Below, in pieces: positions 1-8,381 of a stretch of 64,000 nt of DNA (within the stretch, counting starts at the first letter, position 1; each line of letters begins with the position of its first letter). The notes under the pieces were generated by a model. That model saw only the letters and a list, made by a program, of their open reading frames with translations. It searched no databases and had not been told where the DNA came from. Position numbers and translations under genes: made by a program. The DNA comes from Nocardia anaemiae NBRC 100462. GTDB taxonomy: Bacteria; Actinomycetota; Actinomycetes; Mycobacteriales; Mycobacteriaceae. The stretch covers positions 1 to 64,000 of the forward strand of contig NZ_BDAZ01000067.1 in NCBI RefSeq assembly GCF_001612725.1. Reading direction: 5' to 3'.

Positions 1-252
1 TCACTGCACCGAAAGTGCGCCAGAGCCACTTTCTCATGGCCACGCACAAGCGAGAAGGTAAGCAGCAAAACCTGGCATCGGCTAACCAACCGAGTCTGGC
101 GGCGACACCTGTGGTTCCTCACGGACGTCGGATCTTCTATCAATGGGCTCGCCGACACGCCCCGCCAGCTCGAGAGACTCTGGGGACCCCACTTCGACCA
201 CGAGGTATTCAAGACACAACTGGACGGCCTGCGGGGGTTGGCAACTCTGTGA
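1..252 (+). CDS. C-terminal fragment of an unidentified protein, cut by the window edge
   Basis: Frame 1 is open from the first base to a TGA at 250-252, about 83 residues with no start in the window. The last 45 residues look like real protein: they contain LWFLTDVGSSINGLADTPRQ and, near the end, GPHFDHEVFKTQLDGLRGL. Composition is mixed rather than the Arg/Ala/Pro-rich translation of shadow frames. I do not recognise the family. The insertion sequence begins 60 bp downstream, so the stop codon is not created by that insertion. The main alternative is that this is chance open frame. Confidence 0.4.
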   Translation, partial: SLHRKCARATFSWPRTSEKVSSKTWHRLTNRVWRRHLWFLTDVGSSINGLADTPRQLERLWGPHFDHEVFKTQLDGLRGLATL

Positions 253-304
253 TGCTCACACGCTTCGCTGCATATTTGGTGATCTCATGGCAAACCAGTG
301 GTCC

Positions 305-312
305 CTTCACGC
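305..312. repeat. Target-site duplication, left copy (CTTCACGC)
   Basis: The octamer immediately left of the ISL3 inverted repeat is identical to 2111-2118 immediately right of the other end. Confidence 0.92.
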
Positions 313-2110
313 GGTTCTGACGCGGTTAGCGTGATCACTTCGAAGGCCGCCGAATTTCCGAGGTAGATCCGAACTCGTTGTGGCTGAGCAGTATTCGCTT
401 CCGGAGCAGGTCCAGGTTTGATCTACCAAAGCACTGCCTCTTGAGTGCCTTGACCTTGTTCACGGTGCCCTCAGTTGGGCCATTGCTCCAGTGCAAGGTG
501 AGTCCGGCAGTGACAGCGGCGAAGTCGTGCTCGAGGCCGATAGCGAAGGAGTGCATTGCGGGCAGGTCATCGGCACGGACGCTTGCGATCCACTCCGGGA
601 GGCGGTCGCCGCGCCGGTCGCGCATGAGGACCGCGAACGCACCGACGTGACGGCGGGTGGCGGCAAGTTCGGGACAGCAGGTCAGGATCGTGGTGAGTTG
701 GCGTGTTTCGGCATCGGGCAGGGTGTCGGGGTCACGGGTGATCCAGCTGGTCACTGCACGGATTCTCGGTTTCGGTGGCGAGAGGGCCGGTCGAGCCGAT
801 GGTTTGCTGGCCTGGTAAGGCCGCAGGAAGCGGTAGACGTTGTTGGGGCTGCCGCGGTAGCCGAGCTCGCGCAGTTCGGTGATCAAGGCGGCGATATTGG
901 TGTGTCCGGCATTCCAGCGGGTGAGCAGATGCGGCACGAACTCGTCGATCATGCTGGCGCGAGATGTCACGGTGGCGATGACGTCCTCCGGGCTGGCGGC
1001 GAGAGCGTACCGGCGAGCGGTTTTCCGATCGATATCGAGTTCTTTGGCGATGGTGCGCAACCCTTTCCCCTGCGCGCGCAGCCGTTGCACCGCTTCGAAC
1101 CGTTCGGCGGTGCGCGCATGCAATCCCGCGTATCCGCCACCGCGCGGGCTCTCGGGCAGCAGCGCCGTGTCTTCGGTGGTCTCGCTCGTGGTGGCCTTGC
1201 CCGTGTCGGTTCCAGGAGTATGGTGGGTAGCGTCGATGGGATCCGGACTGGCAGTTGATGATTCGGTGAGACAACCACGATGCGCCACAACTGTCTTCTC
1301 CACGGCTTGGCACAAGTTCTGCCACAAGTGCCAGCGGTCCGCGCATTGAGTGGCCTGCGGTGCGCCGCGGCGCGCCGCCTCGCTGTAGGCTCCGGACCGG
1401 TCACGGGTGATCACCTCGACTTCCGGGTGCCGCGACAGCCATGCCGCCAGCGGGTTGGCCTCGCGCCCGTCTAGCACGTCGATGGGCCGGTGGGTGGCCA
1501 TGTCCAGCAGGATGGTGGCGTACCTGCGGGAGCGTTTGACGGCGAAATCGTCGACCCCAAGCACGGTGATCGCACCGACCGGCGGATCGGGTTGTGCCCG
1601 GATCAGCCGCAAAAGGGTGTCCCGGCTGCCCGGCAACCCCAGCTGAGCTGCCAGCCGAGCCCCGGCGCGTCCGGCCAGCGCTACCGCGATCCTGGTGAGC
1701 ATCGCGGTCAGCTGGTCGGTGCGCCGTGACCGTTTCACCGTGAGCCCGTCGACTTGTTCAGCGAAAGTCTTTGCCTGACAGTCGGTATTCACGCAGAAGA
1801 ACCGTCGCGCCATCAGCCGCAGGACCATCTTTCGCCCGGCGACAGCAGCGTCGGCAAGCCGACGGCGATAGCGGGAATGCACACGGGCCGAGGAGGTTCC
1901 GCATCCGCTGCACCGGGCCGTCGGGGTGGCAACCACAGCATCCACGAGCACGGTGCCGGCTTCGGTTCGGACATCCAGAATCAGCAGATCGCCCAAGTGC
2001 GGCAACAACATTCGAACAACATCAACGCACGCCTCCTACTTTCACCCATGTCGGGCCGGATCTTGGTGTGACGCGCCGAGCAGCAAGATCACGCTAACCG
2101 CGTCAGAACC
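313..2110. mobile_element. Complete ISL3-family insertion sequence, 1,798 bp
   Basis: The element is bounded by 24-bp perfect inverted repeats at 313-336 and 2087-2110; the left one begins GGTTCTGACGCGG. The octamer CTTCACGC lies directly outside both ends (305-312 and 2111-2118). An 8-bp duplication is the usual ISL3 signature. One full-length transposase gene fills the element on the minus strand. Intact repeats, duplication and reading frame point to a recent, probably still active insertion into an intergenic site. IS204 from Nocardia and IS1096 from Mycobacterium are known ISL3 members. Confidence 0.93.
335..2011 (-). CDS. ISL3-family transposase
   Basis: 558 residues, full length for the family. 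The N-terminus has a zinc-ribbon-like CSGCGTSS followed by a second Cys pair in CVNTDCQ (about residues 34-80), as expected for ISL3 DNA-binding domains. The DDE catalytic core follows, with VLGVDDFAVKRSRRYAT, then DRSGAYSEAARRGAP and CADRWHLWQN. The C-terminus has HWSNGPTEGTVNKVKALKRQ, which carries the acidic residue expected of the catalytic Glu. A helix-turn-helix insertion (GLRTIAKELDIDRKTARRYA) lies in the middle. The stop codon lies inside the left inverted repeat, so the gene uses the whole element. No frameshift is seen. Confidence 0.95.
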   Translation of the reverse strand: MLLPHLGDLLILDVRTEAGTVLVDAVVATPTARCSGCGTSSARVHSRYRRRLADAAVAGRKMVLRLMARRFFCVNTDCQAKTFAEQVDGLTVKRSRRTDQLTAMLTRIAVALAGRAGARLAAQLGLPGSRDTLLRLIRAQPDPPVGAITVLGVDDFAVKRSRRYATILLDMATHRPIDVLDGREANPLAAWLSRHPEVEVITRDRSGAYSEAARRGAPQATQCADRWHLWQNLCQAVEKTVVAHRGCLTESSTASPDPIDATHHTPGTDTGKATTSETTEDTALLPESPRGGGYAGLHARTAERFEAVQRLRAQGKGLRTIAKELDIDRKTARRYALAASPEDVIATVTSRASMIDEFVPHLLTRWNAGHTNIAALITELRELGYRGSPNNVYRFLRPYQASKPSARPALSPPKPRIRAVTSWITRDPDTLPDAETRQLTTILTCCPELAATRRHVGAFAVLMRDRRGDRLPEWIASVRADDLPAMHSFAIGLEHDFAAVTAGLTLHWSNGPTEGTVNKVKALKRQCFGRSNLDLLRKRILLSHNEFGSTSEIRRPSK

Positions 2111-2118
2111 CTTCACGC
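2111..2118. repeat. Target-site duplication, right copy (CTTCACGC)
   Basis: Right copy of the 8-bp direct repeat flanking the ISL3-family element; see 305-312. Confidence 0.92.
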
Positions 2119-2472
2119 TGGCAGGCGACAAATCCTGGTGACTTGGCGAGCTCGCTTGTAGCAGCGCAGGGACTGATCAGCGCGCGGATATCGCTGGCAG
2201 GTAGCCGTCAACCTGTGATCAGGTAGCGGACTACTCGCGATTCTCGTAGCTCACTGATGTCAGGTGTAGATAGCCTTATTGACGGGGCTCTATACCATTT
2301 GCGAAGAGGTTACCAGTTGTGGTCGATCATGCCGTGGAGGCCACAGAGCCACCAAGCGTGGGTATATCGAAGCGCGCCGTAATCCCGCCGGACCCACGCC
2401 CGGGCGTTCGTGACGCAGTCCAGTATCTGCAATACCGTATGGAAGCAGTCGAGATATCGAGTGAGGGTGGAA

Positions 2473-3729
2473 ATGGCATCCGGAGACTCGACGCGAGATG
2501 CGCTCGAACACCGCGACCCCGTTGATGTGATCGTCAGGCGCGCTCGAACGCTGCTGCATCGGGGCAGACCCAAAGCGGCCGAACATGCACTGCGCGTTGC
2601 CCTGATACGCGAGCCCCAGCACGTCGAGTCGCACGCAGTTCTGGCGATCGCCCTATCAAGGCAGAACGAGCACGCCGCGGCGCTTGCAGAGGCGAAGGAG
2701 GCGATCCGGCTTGCGCCACATTGGTGGTACCCGCACTACGTCGCGGGCACCGTCCTGCACGGAGCACACCGCAAGGACGACGCGCTACGCGCGGCGCGCG
2801 CCGCACAATACTTCGATCCGAGAGTTCCTGCGATTTGGACCTTGCTGGCAAGAATACATATGGCCAGGGAGGAGTGGCGGCTGTCCGCTCAGGCCGCCAG
2901 GGCGGGGCTGACCCACGACCCGCACAACGCCGAGCTCGTCAGCCTTATGACGATGGCGCTCTCCGAAATCGGAGCGCCAGGGGCAATGGCCAGTGCGGCG
3001 CAGGCGGTGCGACTGGATCCGGAAGACCCGCTCGCGCATTTCGCCTACGGATACGCCGCCATGGCGACCCGCGATATCGACAAGGCCGTAAGTGCCTTCC
3101 AGGAAGCGCTGCGCCTCGATCCGTCCATGGACGTGGCACGGCAGCAGCTCGTCGAGGCGCTAAAACGACGAAACCCTGTCTATCGCGGCATGGTCTGGCT
3201 GCAAAAAGAAAACATGGGTGAGGCGATAGCTCCGCTTGTCGCCAAGACTCTCCACTGGGGCCTTCTGTGGGCGATCTGCTGGGCGCAGTGGACAGTCGGC
3301 GCCCTCCTTACCTGGCGGCTGTCCCGCGACACCGAGCATCGTCAGATTCTGCGCGGCAACGACCTTCACGCCGCGTGGCTCAGCCTTCTTGCTCTTGCCG
3401 TCGGCGCGGTGATGCTGGTCGGGGGCATCGCGTACAACCACCCAGAGACCGGGATCGCCGCCGCGGGGCTGGCGACGCTCGCACTCGTCACCCCGATCCA
3501 GGAGACCTTCGCCACCCCCACCCAGCCCGCGCGACGTATCCTCGGTTGTTGGACCATCCTCCTCGTGGCGGCGTTGGCAACCTCGTTGGGCATCGCGGTG
3601 ATACCAGCAAGCCCAGACGAGCTCGGCGCGTCCCCCGTCCTTGTGATGTTGGCAGCGCTGGCGAGCGTATGGGTAGCGCACACGATCCGGCGGGTTTTCA
3701 AACGGCGGCATAGACGGCTCACGCTCTGA
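2473..3729 (+). CDS. TPR-repeat protein with C-terminal membrane domain
   Basis: 418 residues from ATG 2473, chosen because GAGGGTGG lies just upstream; an ATG 63 bp earlier has no comparable site. Residues about 15-210 form consecutive 34-residue TPR units, seen in AEHALRVALIREPQHVESHA, AEAKEAIRLAPHWWYPHYVA and AVSAFQEALRLDPSMDVARQ. After about residue 245 the protein becomes hydrophobic with four or five likely membrane helices (LLWAICWAQWTVGALL, WLSLLALAVGAVMLVGGIAY, TILLVAALATSLGIAVI, LVMLAALASVWVAHT). It ends in a basic tail. It is probably a membrane-anchored scaffold facing the cytoplasm. Substrate and partners are unknown, and no operon partner is visible. Confidence 0.8.
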   Translation: MASGDSTRDALEHRDPVDVIVRRARTLLHRGRPKAAEHALRVALIREPQHVESHAVLAIALSRQNEHAAALAEAKEAIRLAPHWWYPHYVAGTVLHGAHRKDDALRAARAAQYFDPRVPAIWTLLARIHMAREEWRLSAQAARAGLTHDPHNAELVSLMTMALSEIGAPGAMASAAQAVRLDPEDPLAHFAYGYAAMATRDIDKAVSAFQEALRLDPSMDVARQQLVEALKRRNPVYRGMVWLQKENMGEAIAPLVAKTLHWGLLWAICWAQWTVGALLTWRLSRDTEHRQILRGNDLHAAWLSLLALAVGAVMLVGGIAYNHPETGIAAAGLATLALVTPIQETFATPTQPARRILGCWTILLVAALATSLGIAVIPASPDELGASPVLVMLAALASVWVAHTIRRVFKRRHRRLTL

Positions 3730-3836
3730 TCGGCATACGAAAATTCGACTGAGTCATGCGCCGACGCCGCGTGCCGCAGCCGGTTCCAGGTCGAGCGCGG
3801 TACATTTCGTCGATTTCGTCCATTGGGAGACGCGGC

Positions 3837-4400
3837 CTAACCCTGCAACGGCAACTGGCCCAGGAAGAGGAGCAACTGCAGCGGCTGCGCACAGCTCTCT
3901 GCCGGGAAATTCATCGGCGCGAATTCGAGGTATCGATCTCGGATACAAGCCCACCTTCGAGGCGGTAGGCCGTGTACGCGAATTGCATCGTTACGCCGTC
4001 GCGCCAGTGGCCCAGCCAGGCACTTGGGCAAAGTCTCGTGGAGCTTGGGCACATCGTCGGTCAGATCTATGACCGGGATCGGCGGAACGATTGTCCGCAC
4101 GGTCAGCGTCGGCCACACGTCCAAGTAGTTGTTAGAACTGAGCTCCCAGTCGGTGGTGTAGTCGCCGGTGACGATAACCCACGACGTGCACAGTACTCGA
4201 CCGCAAACTAGCCGGAGGTAGAAATGTCCCCGCGGATCAGTCGGGTCGTCATCGTAGTCCTTCGCGCCCGCCTGATTCTCCCACTCGAATAGTCCAACTC
4301 CGAGGCCACCTTCTCCGCACGGACACCCCAGGTTCGGCCAGTCACCGTCCCGGAAGGGTCGCGCCAGTTTGCGAATGTTCTTCTGCATGTCGTAGAGCAT
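3837..4400 (-). CDS. Hypothetical protein, probably cut at its 5' end by the IS481 element
   Basis: 187 residues on the minus strand. The body reads like real protein: MLYDMQKNIRKLARPFRDGD, LGCPCGEGGLGVGLFEWENQ, GHFYLRLVCGRVLCTSWVIV, WPTLTVRTIVPPIPVIDLTD. Composition is mixed and aromatic-rich, unlike the Arg/Ala-rich shadow frames. The only good ATG (4398-4400) lies 4 bp from the end of the IS481 element, so the true N-terminus and promoter may have been displaced. No family is recognised. A short plus-strand reading at 3756-3968 overlaps the 3' end and is a weaker alternative for that part. Confidence 0.5.
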   Translation of the reverse strand: MLYDMQKNIRKLARPFRDGDWPNLGCPCGEGGLGVGLFEWENQAGAKDYDDDPTDPRGHFYLRLVCGRVLCTSWVIVTGDYTTDWELSSNNYLDVWPTLTVRTIVPPIPVIDLTDDVPKLHETLPKCLAGPLARRRNDAIRVHGLPPRRWACIRDRYLEFAPMNFPAESCAQPLQLLLFLGQLPLQG

Positions 4401-4403
4401 GTC

Positions 4404-6370
4404 GTGTGAAGGCTCAGGACCCGGTTGTCTTGGCGTGCTCGTGACCTTGTTGACAAGTTCGGGCCGGGTTGCGATGCTTTCGGCTCGTGCTGCTTGGTGA
4501 GGGTCCCGAGGATCGGGATTGGTTGGTAGAGCATCGTTTTCGTGCCGTGCTGGAGGTGCAGGAAGGCTCCCCGGTCGCCGAGGTCGCCGTCCGTTATGGG
4601 GTGTCTCGGCAGGCTGTTTACAAATGGAAGTCCAAATACCAGGCGGGCGGGGTGGAGGCTCTGCGCACGGCGTCGAGCCGGCCGCGGACGAGCCCGACCC
4701 GAATCCCGGCCGAGGTGGAAGCACTGGTGTGCGAGATGCGGCGGGCGCATCCGCGTTGGGGCGCACGGCGGATTGCATTCGAGCTGACCCTGGCCGGAGT
4801 GCCTTCGGCGCCGTCACGGGCGACGGTGCATCGGATCCTGGTCCGCAACGGCCTGATCCGGCACCAGCAGCAGCGGCACCGACGCAAGTATCGGCGCTGG
4901 CAGCGGGAAGCGCCGATGCATCTGTGGCAGTTGGATCTGGTAGGCGGCATCCACCTTGCCGATGGACGCGAGTGCAAGATGCTCACCGGAATCGACGATC
5001 ACTCCCGGTTTGTTGTCGTCGCCACTGTGCTTGCGGTGCCCTCCGGGCGGGCGGTAGCCGACGCATTTCTGAAGGCGATGCGTGTCCATGGCGTGCCGTC
5101 GGAAGTGTTGACCGACAACGGCAAACAGTTCACCGGACGGTTCACCCGGCCGCGGCCGGCGGAGGTGTTGTTCGAACGGGTCTGCCGTGAGAACGGCATC
5201 ACGACCCGGTTGACCAAGCCGTCGTCTCCGACCACGACCGGGAAAATTGAGCGGTGGCATCAAACCTTGCGGCGCGAACTTCTCGATCCCGCAGGGGTTT
5301 TCACGGACTTGCCGACCGCGCAGGCGGCGATTGCCGCCTGGGTTCACACCTATAACCACGCCCGGCCCCACCAGGCACTGGACATGGCCACACCCGCCAG
5401 CCTGTTCCGGCCTAGCGCCCAACCCGAACAGCGGGACGTCGACACCGTGCTGCCACCGATCGCGGAGCTTGCCGCCTACCCAATCTCACCCGATCTCGTT
5501 GCCCGCGAACCGAAGCCGACCCTGGTGCTGGCCCCCTCGGCGGGTGCGGTCGAGTTCGACACGGTGATCGCCGCCAGCGGCATGCTGCCGCTGATTCCGA
5601 ATATCCAGCGCATCCGGATGGGCGCCGATCGGGCCGGGCAACGCGCTCACGTCTGGGTCGACGAACACACCGTCCACATCCTTATCGACGGACAGCTGGT
5701 AAAGACTGCAGCATCCAATCTCGACGCCGACCACATCCGTCAGTTGCGCATGCGCGGAGCCCGCCCTGCCGGTCCACCGCCGGCAGGGCGATCGCTGGAA
5801 CGCGAAGGCACCCTGGCCGCGGGCGACGTCGTCGAGGTCGATCGCACCGTGGACGTCAACGGCGCGATCGATCTCGCCAAACGCCGACTCAAGGTCGGCA
5901 CCGAGCTTGCGGGCCGGAAGGTGACCCTGCGCCTGGACGGCCACCTCGTCCACGTCGTCGACAACGGCGTGCTCGCGAAACCGCTGCCCTCGCCGATCCC
6001 CGCCGAGGACCGCACCAATATCCGTGGCGCGCGGCTCGCGACCTCGCAACTTCCGCCACCAGCCCAGGGGTCCATCAGCGTCGAACGGATGGTTCCCGCT
6101 GACGGGGTGGTCATGGTCGCCCGCCAACGACTGCGCATCGGCCGCACCTACGCCGGGCAGATCGCCACCATCCATGTCGAAGACACCCATTTCCGGATCA
6201 CCTGCGGCGCCGCCGAAGTGGCATTGCACCCACGCACCACCGAATACCCCGTCAGGCGCTGGAAAGCCAAAATCCATTCCGCCCGAATCTAATCCGCACG
6301 TCCACCACGTCCTGAGACCTTCAACCAGGTCCTGAGCGCCCTGCGTCACCGAGGTCTTGAGCCCTCACAC
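4404..6370. mobile_element. IS481-family insertion sequence (long form), about 1.97 kb
   Basis: The ends carry imperfect inverted repeats: GTGTGAAGGCTCAGGACC at 4404-4421, and on the other strand GTGTGAGGGCTCAAGACC ending at 6370, two mismatches in 18. The TGT start is typical of IS481. Between the transposase stop and the right end, the word GTCCTGAG or GTCTTGAG occurs three times (about 6309-6316, 6328-6335, 6354-6361). The left repeat contains the same word inverted, so these look like transposase-binding sites. No matching direct repeat is visible outside the ends, so the insertion is old or rearranged. Confidence 0.8.
4523..6292 (+). CDS. IS481-family transposase with long C-terminal extension
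   Basis: About 589 residues from a TTG at 4523 (TTGGTAGAGCATCG), placed where family members begin just before the helix-turn-helix. The order is HTH (VAEVAVRYGVSRQAVYKWKS); HTH_29/HTH_Tnp_ISL-like region; RNase-H-like DDE integrase core with WQLDLVGGIHLADGRE (first D), LTDNGKQFTGRF (second D) and KIERWHQTLRREL (E); then the family motif TYNHARPHQALDMATPASLF. The last about 280 residues form a beta-rich tail with three related segments (MGADRAGQRAHVWVDEHTVH, LKVGTELAGRKVTLRLDGHL, LRIGRTYAGQIATIHVEDTH). This is absent from short IS481 members but known from long ones. Intact frame. Confidence 0.9.
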   Translation: MVEHRFRAVLEVQEGSPVAEVAVRYGVSRQAVYKWKSKYQAGGVEALRTASSRPRTSPTRIPAEVEALVCEMRRAHPRWGARRIAFELTLAGVPSAPSRATVHRILVRNGLIRHQQQRHRRKYRRWQREAPMHLWQLDLVGGIHLADGRECKMLTGIDDHSRFVVVATVLAVPSGRAVADAFLKAMRVHGVPSEVLTDNGKQFTGRFTRPRPAEVLFERVCRENGITTRLTKPSSPTTTGKIERWHQTLRRELLDPAGVFTDLPTAQAAIAAWVHTYNHARPHQALDMATPASLFRPSAQPEQRDVDTVLPPIAELAAYPISPDLVAREPKPTLVLAPSAGAVEFDTVIAASGMLPLIPNIQRIRMGADRAGQRAHVWVDEHTVHILIDGQLVKTAASNLDADHIRQLRMRGARPAGPPPAGRSLEREGTLAAGDVVEVDRTVDVNGAIDLAKRRLKVGTELAGRKVTLRLDGHLVHVVDNGVLAKPLPSPIPAEDRTNIRGARLATSQLPPPAQGSISVERMVPADGVVMVARQRLRIGRTYAGQIATIHVEDTHFRITCGAAEVALHPRTTEYPVRRWKAKIHSARI

Positions 6371-6777
6371 AACCCGGGAATTACGTGAACGAAAACCAGC
6401 TCAACCTGCGGATTTCCGTGAACGCCGACACGCTCGTACGCTGACCATCGCACACATAGGGTCGTGGGCTGGTTTGAATGATCCGGAGACCGCTGGCTGA
6501 GCCGACGACGCGATAGACGACATCGCCGTGTTCGCTCCTTCGGATGAAGCGGGCCCTGCCTAGTTGGACTGTATCTCACGTCGATGCGATTTCGTTTCCC
6601 GTGTGTCGGGATGGGTAGTGCTGCATGATGTTTCGTCGTTGCTGGCTTGTCGTCCAGGCGGTTGGTGCCCGACGAGTTGTGAGAGTTGACCGAACCGCTG
6701 CTGCCGAAGTTCACCCCTCGAGCCCACACCGACGGCGGCACAGTGGCGCGACTCGCACTGGCAGAACACTCCGCGGA
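6371..6777. other. Gene-free stretch right of the IS481 element
   Basis: About 400 bp with no convincing gene. A plus-strand reading just right of the IS end contains VNENQLNLRISVNADTLVR and then a stop. It could be the tail of a host gene split by the insertion, but it is too short to assign. Confidence 0.4.
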
Positions 6778-7167
6778 CTACGTCGAATCGTGCTGCGGAG
6801 ACTGCCACGTCGCTATCTGTGCTCGGAACGTCGGGCACGTCACGATGTCCAGCTTGCTGCACTGGACGGCGTGGGCCAGGAGTTCATGGGCGTGCTGGAG
6901 CTCGACGATGCGGCGCTCGATCTCGACGAGCTTGGCGGTGAGCATCGTCTTGCGCTGCGGCCGGTCCTGCTGGAACTCGCGAATCTCGTCCAGGCTGAGC
7001 CCGGCCGTTTGGCACTTGCGCAACAGCACGATCCGGTCCGCGGCCTCGGCCGGATAGCGTCGCTGCCCACCGCGCCGTTCGGGCTCCGGCAAGAGGCCGT
7101 GCCGCTCCCAGTACCGGATCGCCGAGGCCGGGACTCCGGTGCTCTCGGCGAGCTGACCGATGGTCAT
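6778..7167 (-). CDS. MerR-family transcriptional regulator
   Basis: 129 residues from ATG 7165-7167, preceded by AGGAGGA. An upstream in-frame GTG at 7227 is rejected because it would place the operator (7199-7221) inside the gene. The N-terminal winged HTH is typical: MTIGQLAESTGVPASAIRYW, then ERHGLLPEPERRGGQRRYPA. A dimerisation coiled coil follows (MLTAKLVEIERRIVELQHAH). The C-terminus holds two cysteines (CSKLDIVTCPTF), a pattern often linked to metal or redox sensing. It is divergent from the aldolase/CMD pair, which it most likely controls together with itself. Confidence 0.92.
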   Translation of the reverse strand: MTIGQLAESTGVPASAIRYWERHGLLPEPERRGGQRRYPAEAADRIVLLRKCQTAGLSLDEIREFQQDRPQRKTMLTAKLVEIERRIVELQHAHELLAHAVQCSKLDIVTCPTFRAQIATWQSPQHDST

Positions 7168-7198
7168 CACGGCCTGTTCCTCCTCGTCCGACCCGACG

Positions 7199-7221
7199 CT
7201 TGACTTGAACCCAAGTTTAAG
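7199..7221. promoter_or_regulatory. MerR-type operator between the divergent genes
   Basis: Interrupted palindrome CTT-NN-ACTTG-GGTT-CAAGT-NN-AAG as read on the minus strand. The inner 5-bp arms and outer 3-bp arms match perfectly. On the plus strand a TTGACT at its left edge could be the -35 of the aldolase promoter, with a long MerR-style spacer. It is the only strong dyad in the region between the MerR gene and the aldolase gene. Confidence 0.7.
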
Positions 7222-7281
7222 GCGCACGGTGGTTCACCGGTGGCAACCGACCGCCGACAACCGAATCAGGAAGGTCCGATC

Positions 7282-7941
7282 ATGACGGGAACACCGGAAA
7301 TGACACCCCAGGCCCAGCAGATCGCCGAGACCGCCGCGCAGCTGTTCGTGGCCGGGGTGATGTCACACTCCGGCCACGCCAACATCAGCGCGCGGGTGGA
7401 TAGCGAACGCTTCGCCATGACCCCGGGTTTCATCCGCGATCTGCGGCGCGAACAGGTGGCGATCGTGCATCAGGACGGTCGCGTCCTCGAGGGGAAGCTG
7501 CGGTCTTCCAGCGCCGAGATCATCACCATGCACGGCATCGTCTATCGCAAGCGCCCCGAGGTGGGGGCGGTCATTCACACGCACTCGCCCGCCGCGACCG
7601 CGTTCGCCGTGGCCAATCGGCCGCTCCCCTGCCGCACCGAGCCGATGCTGCGCTTCGGCCAGGCCGAGGACGTGCCGGTCGTCGCGTGGGGACCGCGCGG
7701 GTCGGACGTGTCGGTCCGCAGCATCGCGCGGATCCTCGACGAACGCCCGACCACGCAGGCCGTGCTGTTGGCCAATCACGGCCTGATGGTCTTCGGCCCG
7801 GACCCGGCGGCGGCGGCCGAACTCGTGTACGCGATCGAGGAAAGCGCCGAAGCAGAAATCGCCGCACGGGCGATCGGCGGGGCCGTGGACTTCCCGGAGG
7901 GCGCCCTCGAGGCCGTCCGCGCGTCGATGGCTCGGGTGTGA
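7282..7941 (+). CDS. Class II aldolase/adducin family protein
   Basis: 219 residues from ATG 7282, chosen because AGGAAGG lies 7 bp upstream. Zinc ligands of the family are present: HTHSPAATAF (two His) and ANHGLMVFG (third His). A glycine-rich phosphate loop region (SGHANISARV) and the conserved acidic residue in SSSAEIITMHG are also seen. Members are L-fuculose/L-rhamnulose phosphate aldolases or related decarboxylases; the exact substrate cannot be read here. It overlaps the next gene by one base (TGATG), so the two are translationally coupled. The divergent MerR gene suggests induction by a small molecule or by stress. Confidence 0.88.
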   Translation: MTGTPEMTPQAQQIAETAAQLFVAGVMSHSGHANISARVDSERFAMTPGFIRDLRREQVAIVHQDGRVLEGKLRSSSAEIITMHGIVYRKRPEVGAVIHTHSPAATAFAVANRPLPCRTEPMLRFGQAEDVPVVAWGPRGSDVSVRSIARILDERPTTQAVLLANHGLMVFGPDPAAAAELVYAIEESAEAEIAARAIGGAVDFPEGALEAVRASMARV

Positions 7942-8327
7942 TGAGCGACATCACATCCCGCACCGAAGCGATCCGCGACCGCTACCGCTCGACCCTCGGC
8001 ACCGTCCCGCATGGCGCTGAGGATCGCCTGCGCCTGGCCGAACAATACGATCGGCTGGACACCGAGGAAGCGATCACGTCGCTGCGGCACATCGTGCTGA
8101 CCGACAACCCGCTGGGACCGCGCGTGCAGCAGCTCGTCCACTTCGGCCAACTGCTGGCCCTCGGCCGCTCCGGCCCCGCCCGGATCCACGCCCGCGGCGC
8201 ACTCCACGCCGGCGCGACCACCGCCGACCTCATCGGCGTGGCCGAAACCGCCGTCCTGACCGCAGGCGTACCCGCCTACGCCCTCGGCATCGAGATCATC
8301 GCCGAGCTCACCCGGCAACCCGGCTGA
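7941..8327 (+). CDS. Carboxymuconolactone decarboxylase (CMD) family protein
   Basis: 128 residues, starting at an ATG that overlaps the stop of the class II aldolase. The CMD pattern is visible in VLTDNPLGPRVQQLVHFGQL, followed by HARGALHAGATTADLIGVAE, where a His and Glu sit at the usual family positions. No CxxC motif is present, so an AhpD-type peroxidase role is unlikely. In pairs like this the CMD protein is often annotated as a decarboxylase or isomerase acting next to the aldolase. That is inference from context. Confidence 0.85.
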   Translation: MSDITSRTEAIRDRYRSTLGTVPHGAEDRLRLAEQYDRLDTEEAITSLRHIVLTDNPLGPRVQQLVHFGQLLALGRSGPARIHARGALHAGATTADLIGVAETAVLTAGVPAYALGIEIIAELTRQPG

Positions 8328-8361
8328 GATCCCAGCCCTACAGCCACCCGTTCATCCGAAA

Positions 8362-8381
8362 GGTCCGGTCCCGTCCGGACC
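8362..8381. terminator. Possible hairpin after the aldolase/CMD operon
   Basis: GGTCCGG, a 6-nt loop, then CCGGACC, 34 bp past the CMD stop. No U-run follows, so intrinsic termination is uncertain. Confidence 0.35.

Noticed and set aside
3756..3968. Short plus-strand reading with a Glu/Gln-rich helix
   Set aside because: It overlaps the 3' end of the minus-strand gene at 3837-4400, lacks a clear ribosome site, and is too short to decide; the minus gene is better supported.
4399..6375. Target duplication around the IS481 element
   Set aside because: The bases outside the two ends do not match in any short word, so no duplication is claimed.
7168..7227. GTG start 20 codons upstream for the MerR gene
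   Set aside because: It would put the operator palindrome inside the gene; the ATG at 7167 has a good AGGAGGA site.
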